Assembly: GCF_003201605.1 (NCBI RefSeq)
Contig: NZ_QJJR01000006.1
Location: forward strand, 62,001-126,000
Direction: 5' to 3'
Length of the DNA: 64,000 bases
Origin: Streptohalobacillus salinus
GTDB taxonomy: Bacteria; Bacillota; Bacilli; Bacillales; Amphibacillaceae
Made by a program: the position numbers and the translations under genes. Position 1 is the first letter of the stretch. Each line of letters opens with the position of its first letter. The notes beneath the pieces were generated by a model, which saw only the letters and a program-made list of their open reading frames with translations, did no database searches and was not told the DNA's origin. Positions 61,146 to 64,000 of the stretch are shown here, in pieces.

Positions 61146-61882
61146 TATTCAACGACTCCTTCTTTTTTTAAGTAGTTATAACTTACCGTAATTGCTTCAA
61201 ACGGGTCACCTTCGGTTTCATCTTGTTCAACAATCCACCAGAGTGGTTTTGCCGTCTTTAAAATCGCTTCTAAAGGCACATCACCCGTGCCAAGTGGCGC
61301 AAAAGTACGACGACTATCCGTTGTCATATCCTTTAAATGAAGATGGGTAAGGTGGTTTTGGTGACGAGTGATCCAAGCCAGTGGATCATGGTTGGCTTTC
61401 GTTAACCAAAAGACGTCCAGCTCCATCTGCAACCCGGGCACATGATCAAATAAATAATCCAACACATAGGTATCTTCAATCGTTTCTAACTCAAAATCAT
61501 GGTTATGATAAACCAACACCAGCTCGTGTTGGTTTAATGTTTCTTTAATACCTGCTAACAATTCAACCAAGTCTTTATAAAAGTCGGTATGACGGTCTTC
61601 TGGTAAAATAAACGGACAGACCACATAGCGATTTTCTAAGATTTTCTGTTCGTTAATCACGCGATCCAATTCATGAATTAATTGGGAAAGTGGCACGTGA
61701 CTACCAGCAACGCGTAAATCAAGTCTATCGAGTTCTTCTTTCACTTCTTCAGCACTTAAACCACCGTAGCCTGCTAATTCTACCCCTGTGTAACCAATCG
61801 CTTTTACTTGCTTTAATGTCGCCTTAATGTCTTGTTCAACAGCTGCTCTTAGTGTATAAAGTTGAATCGCAACGTTTGTCAT
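61145..61882 (-). CDS. sugar phosphate isomerase/epimerase-like TIM barrel
   Basis: A 245-residue xylose isomerase-like protein. It begins NVAIQLYTLRAAVEQDIKATLKQVKAIGYTGVELAGYGG, with metal-ligand regions LVYHNHDFELE, GLQMELDVFWLTKANHDPL, and HLHLKDM, ending in IVEQDETEGDPFEA. The HNH, D-W and HxK arrangement matches the metal-dependent isomerase/epimerase group. The start is the third ATG of the frame, eight bases after AAAGGA. It is short of the 322-residue paralogue in the same cluster and probably catalyses a different step. Confidence 0.88.
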   Translation of the reverse strand: MTNVAIQLYTLRAAVEQDIKATLKQVKAIGYTGVELAGYGGLSAEEVKEELDRLDLRVAGSHVPLSQLIHELDRVINEQKILENRYVVCPFILPEDRHTDFYKDLVELLAGIKETLNQHELVLVYHNHDFELETIEDTYVLDYLFDHVPGLQMELDVFWLTKANHDPLAWITRHQNHLTHLHLKDMTTDSRRTFAPLGTGDVPLEAILKTAKPLWWIVEQDETEGDPFEAITVSYNYLKKEGVVE

Positions 61883-61887
61883 AAACA

Positions 61888-62610
61888 TCATCCTTTCGGT
61901 TTAATAGACGCGATTGGTTGATGATTACCGTATGTTGGTTTCACTGTGTCTTTGACAGCAAGCCAATTCACGGCATTCTTAATCACTTGTTGAATTTGTG
62001 GTTGATGATACGTAGGATATGTTTCATGACCAGGTCTGAAATAAAAGATCTTCCCGCGACCACGTTTGTAGGTTACCCCACTTCTAAAGACTTCGCCGCC
62101 TTCAAACCAACTAAGCAGTAACAGTTCATCTGGCGTCGGGATATCAAAGTGCTCGCCGTACATTTCTTCTTTCTCAAGTTCAATAAAACTACCGATTCCT
62201 TCAACAATTGGATGCGTTGGATCGACGACCCACAAACGCTCTGTTTCGTCTGCTTCCCGCCATTTTAAATCACAACTTGTGCCCATTAATGTTTTAAATA
62301 TTTTCGAGAAGTGTCCCGAGTGAAGCACGAGTAAGCCCATCCCCTCAAGGACACGTTGTTTAACCTTTTCCACCCATGCATCACTCACTTCATCATGACT
62401 TAAGTGACCCCACCATAGTAAGACATCCGTCTCGTCTAAACGTGCATCACTGAGCCCGTGATTTTCTTCGTCTAAGGTCGCGGTTGAAACGTCATGGCCT
62501 GCTTCTTCTAAAAACTGGCGTAGTGCTCCGTGGATTCCTTCTGGATAGACCTCACGTACTTTTGGGTTTTTCTGCTCATGTCTGTTTTCATTCCATACAA
62601 GTACCTTCAT
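61888..62610 (-). CDS. ThuA-family protein
   Basis: A 240-residue protein with a class I glutamine amidotransferase-like fold. It begins [26 protein letters not shown] and has the family stretches [21 protein letters not shown] and [16 protein letters not shown], ending with [34 protein letters not shown]. ThuA of Sinorhizobium acts with the dehydrogenase ThuB in trehalose use through 3-keto-trehalose. The start is the ATG nine bases after AAAGGTG. It lies six bases before the TIM-barrel gene and is the second gene of the cluster. Confidence 0.9.
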   Translation of the reverse strand: MKVLVWNENRHEQKNPKVREVYPEGIHGALRQFLEEAGHDVSTATLDEENHGLSDARLDETDVLLWWGHLSHDEVSDAWVEKVKQRVLEGMGLLVLHSGHFSKIFKTLMGTSCDLKWREADETERLWVVDPTHPIVEGIGSFIELEKEEMYGEHFDIPTPDELLLLSWFEGGEVFRSGVTYKRGRGKIFYFRPGHETYPTYHQPQIQQVIKNAVNWLAVKDTVKPTYGNHQPIASIKPKG

Positions 62611-62662
62611 GTTTATCATCACCTTTTTCGTTTATCGGTTACTTTCTATTTTTTCGATCTGA

Positions 62663-63691
62663 TTAAAACGTTATGCGTTGTTTCTCATGACCTGATTGAT
62701 ATATTGCATTTATCATTTGTTGTGTTTTCAACGCTTCTTCTGCCGGGACATCAAGTGTTGCCTCACCGCGTATTACATCATAGAAGTTATTGATTTGTTT
62801 CACATGACTCACACCCCAATACCCTTTCACACCTGAATCATATGTGAATGTTTCTAAGGGATTATGATCAGCAATAAAAGAACGCCCATCTGTCAGGGTA
62901 ACCGTTGCCTTATCTGCGACCATTTTTGCGACCCCGTGTTCACAATGTAATTCAATTTCGACAGGGGCATCGTACGTATAGTAATTGATTGCATGAAACG
63001 CAGTCACCACACCATTTTGATACGCAATTACACCTTCAGCTGCATCCTCAACTTCAATAATCTCATGCGCGCGATTACTAATGCTTGCATCCACATAGCT
63101 TAATTCACTATCGACAAACCAGCGCATCAAATCCATTGTATGAATCGCCTGGTCGATGATGACGCCACCACCCTCTTTATCCCAGGTCCCTTTCCAATCA
63201 CTTTGTTCATAGTAGGCATCCGAGCGGTCCCACGTGACGGAAAGCTTACCCGACTTAACAGCACCTAACTCACCATTCGTTAACATCGTTTTAATCAATT
63301 GCGAACCTGGATTATAGCGGTTTTGAAAGATCACACCGAGTGTGACATCATTGGCTTTTGCTTCTTTAATCATTCGTTCTGCATCTGGATAATTAATCGC
63401 CATTGGTTTTTCGGTTAACACATGAATCTTCCGACGTGTTGCTTCCCAAGTCACCGGGGCGTGAAGATGGTGTGGTAAACATATATGCACCACATCAAGT
63501 ACTTCTTCATCAAATAATTGCTCAACCTTATAATAGGCCTTTACTTGTAATTGCTCCGCTTTCTCGTCAGCACGTTCTTTTTTTACATCACATACAGCTA
63601 CTAGTTCTGCATCTACTCGTTCCATCACACTTGCGGCATGCATCGGAAAAATATTGCCACATCCGATAATTGCTACTTTTAATGGTTTCAT
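62663..63691 (-). CDS. Gfo/Idh/MocA-family dehydrogenase
   Basis: A 342-residue dehydrogenase and the first gene of the cluster. The Rossmann start is KVAIIGCGNIFPMHAASVM, then VVHICLPHHLHAPVTWEA and HVLTEKPMAINYPDAERM. The C-terminal domain has KGTWDKEGGGVIIDQAIHTMDLMRWFV, where the QAIHTMDL core carries the catalytic D/H pair. It starts at the ATG after AAGGAG; the twelve extra upstream codons are unsupported. The gene is divergent from the AraC-type regulator. Sequence differs enough from the other dehydrogenase here that they likely take different substrates. Confidence 0.9.
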   Translation of the reverse strand: MKPLKVAIIGCGNIFPMHAASVMERVDAELVAVCDVKKERADEKAEQLQVKAYYKVEQLFDEEVLDVVHICLPHHLHAPVTWEATRRKIHVLTEKPMAINYPDAERMIKEAKANDVTLGVIFQNRYNPGSQLIKTMLTNGELGAVKSGKLSVTWDRSDAYYEQSDWKGTWDKEGGGVIIDQAIHTMDLMRWFVDSELSYVDASISNRAHEIIEVEDAAEGVIAYQNGVVTAFHAINYYTYDAPVEIELHCEHGVAKMVADKATVTLTDGRSFIADHNPLETFTYDSGVKGYWGVSHVKQINNFYDVIRGEATLDVPAEEALKTQQMINAIYQSGHEKQRITF

Positions 63692-63846
63692 GTTTTCCAC
63701 TCCTTCAATTAATCGCTTACAATGCACAATGTTATTTGTTCGATTTATATCTTACCTCTATCGTAATGGCATCTTTACTTTTTTCATATAGATGATATGA
63801 TCAATTCATATCTTATCTTGCTATTAAATAAAAAGAGGTGACGTAT

Positions 63847-64000
63847 ATGGACTTGGAACACTGCAGTTATTCCTTTCATACAGATGGTTATGATGACACA
63901 AGAAAAACAGGCTTTTCAAACTTTCTAATTCGACTGCAAACTGAAGGAAAGGCAACCACCACAATTAACGACCAAACCTTTGTCGTCGAACAAGGCGATA
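63847..64000 (+). CDS. AraC-type regulator, 5' end only
   Basis: Only the first 51 codons lie in the window. They encode LEHCSYSFHTDGYDD and SNFLIRLQTEGKATTTINDQTFVVEQGD, a pattern like the N-terminal cupin (arabinose-binding) domain of AraC-family regulators, which often end this segment with VxxGD. GAGGTG is six bases before the ATG. Its position divergent from the dehydrogenase cluster suggests that it controls that cluster. The DNA-binding half is outside the window, so the family call is inferential. Confidence 0.6.
   Translation, partial: MDLEHCSYSFHTDGYDDTRKTGFSNFLIRLQTEGKATTTINDQTFVVEQGD

Overview
The window reads as chromosome of a low-GC Gram-positive bacterium of the Bacillaceae type. 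The evidence is the Bacillus-style gene content and order (a guaA, pbuG, yebE, yebG, purEKBCSQLFMNHD, yerB, yerC, pcrB, pcrA, ligA, camS, gatCAB, dgkB, rlmD backbone, all on the minus strand), strong AGGAGG-type ribosome binding sites, guanine-type purine riboswitches, a YtvA-like LOV-STAS photoreceptor and a DUF4397/sortase pair. I cannot name the species. Compared with the B. subtilis order known to me, an oxidoreductase gene sits where yerD would be, a GH4 gene and a chemoreceptor separate yerB from purD, and no proline permease gene lies between camS and gatC.

Layout. 1-4.2 kb is accessory: a membrane-bound MerR regulator with a membrane-anchored partner, a DUF421 protein, a long gene-poor stretch with an apparent remnant of an LD-carboxypeptidase gene, and a DUF427 protein. 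4.2-18.9 kb holds translation, lipid and DNA maintenance genes (rlmD, dgkB, gatCAB, camS, ligA, pcrA, pcrB, yerC, yerB). 19.1-22.0 kb has two plus-strand genes, a GH4 phospho-beta-glucosidase and a chemoreceptor without a sensor domain. 22.2-35.2 kb is the complete purine operon, preceded by a sigma-A promoter, a guanine riboswitch with terminator, and a PurBox-like palindrome. 35.2-37.9 kb has yebG, yebE and the purine permease pbuG, again with promoter and guanine riboswitch.

37.9-46.6 kb is accessory: a large coiled-coil FtsX-type ABC exporter, mscL, a surface protein with its own class F-like sortase, and an unusual HhH-GPD DNA glycosylase that appears to start at AUA. 47.0-53.1 kb carries guaA (third guanine riboswitch, with an 18-bp palindrome filling the promoter spacer) and a MoxR/DUF58/transglutaminase operon. 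53.4-59.1 kb carries a KtrB/TrkH potassium transporter, the LOV-STAS protein, two YdbS/YdbT-type PH-domain membrane proteins and a pair of small membrane proteins. 59.1-64.0 kb is a sugar catabolism cluster (two sugar isomerase-like TIM barrels, two Gfo/Idh/MocA dehydrogenases, ThuA), divergent from a truncated AraC-type regulator gene at the window edge.

The central theme is purine supply: import (pbuG), de novo IMP synthesis (pur operon) and GMP synthesis (guaA) each have a sigma-A promoter with a 17-bp spacer and a C74-type (guanine) riboswitch followed by an intrinsic terminator. The most interesting less-explained items are the palindromic operator candidate in the guaA promoter, the AUA-start glycosylase, the dedicated sortase/DUF4397 pair, the membrane MerR with a textbook 19-bp spacer promoter, and the probable 3-keto-sugar cluster.
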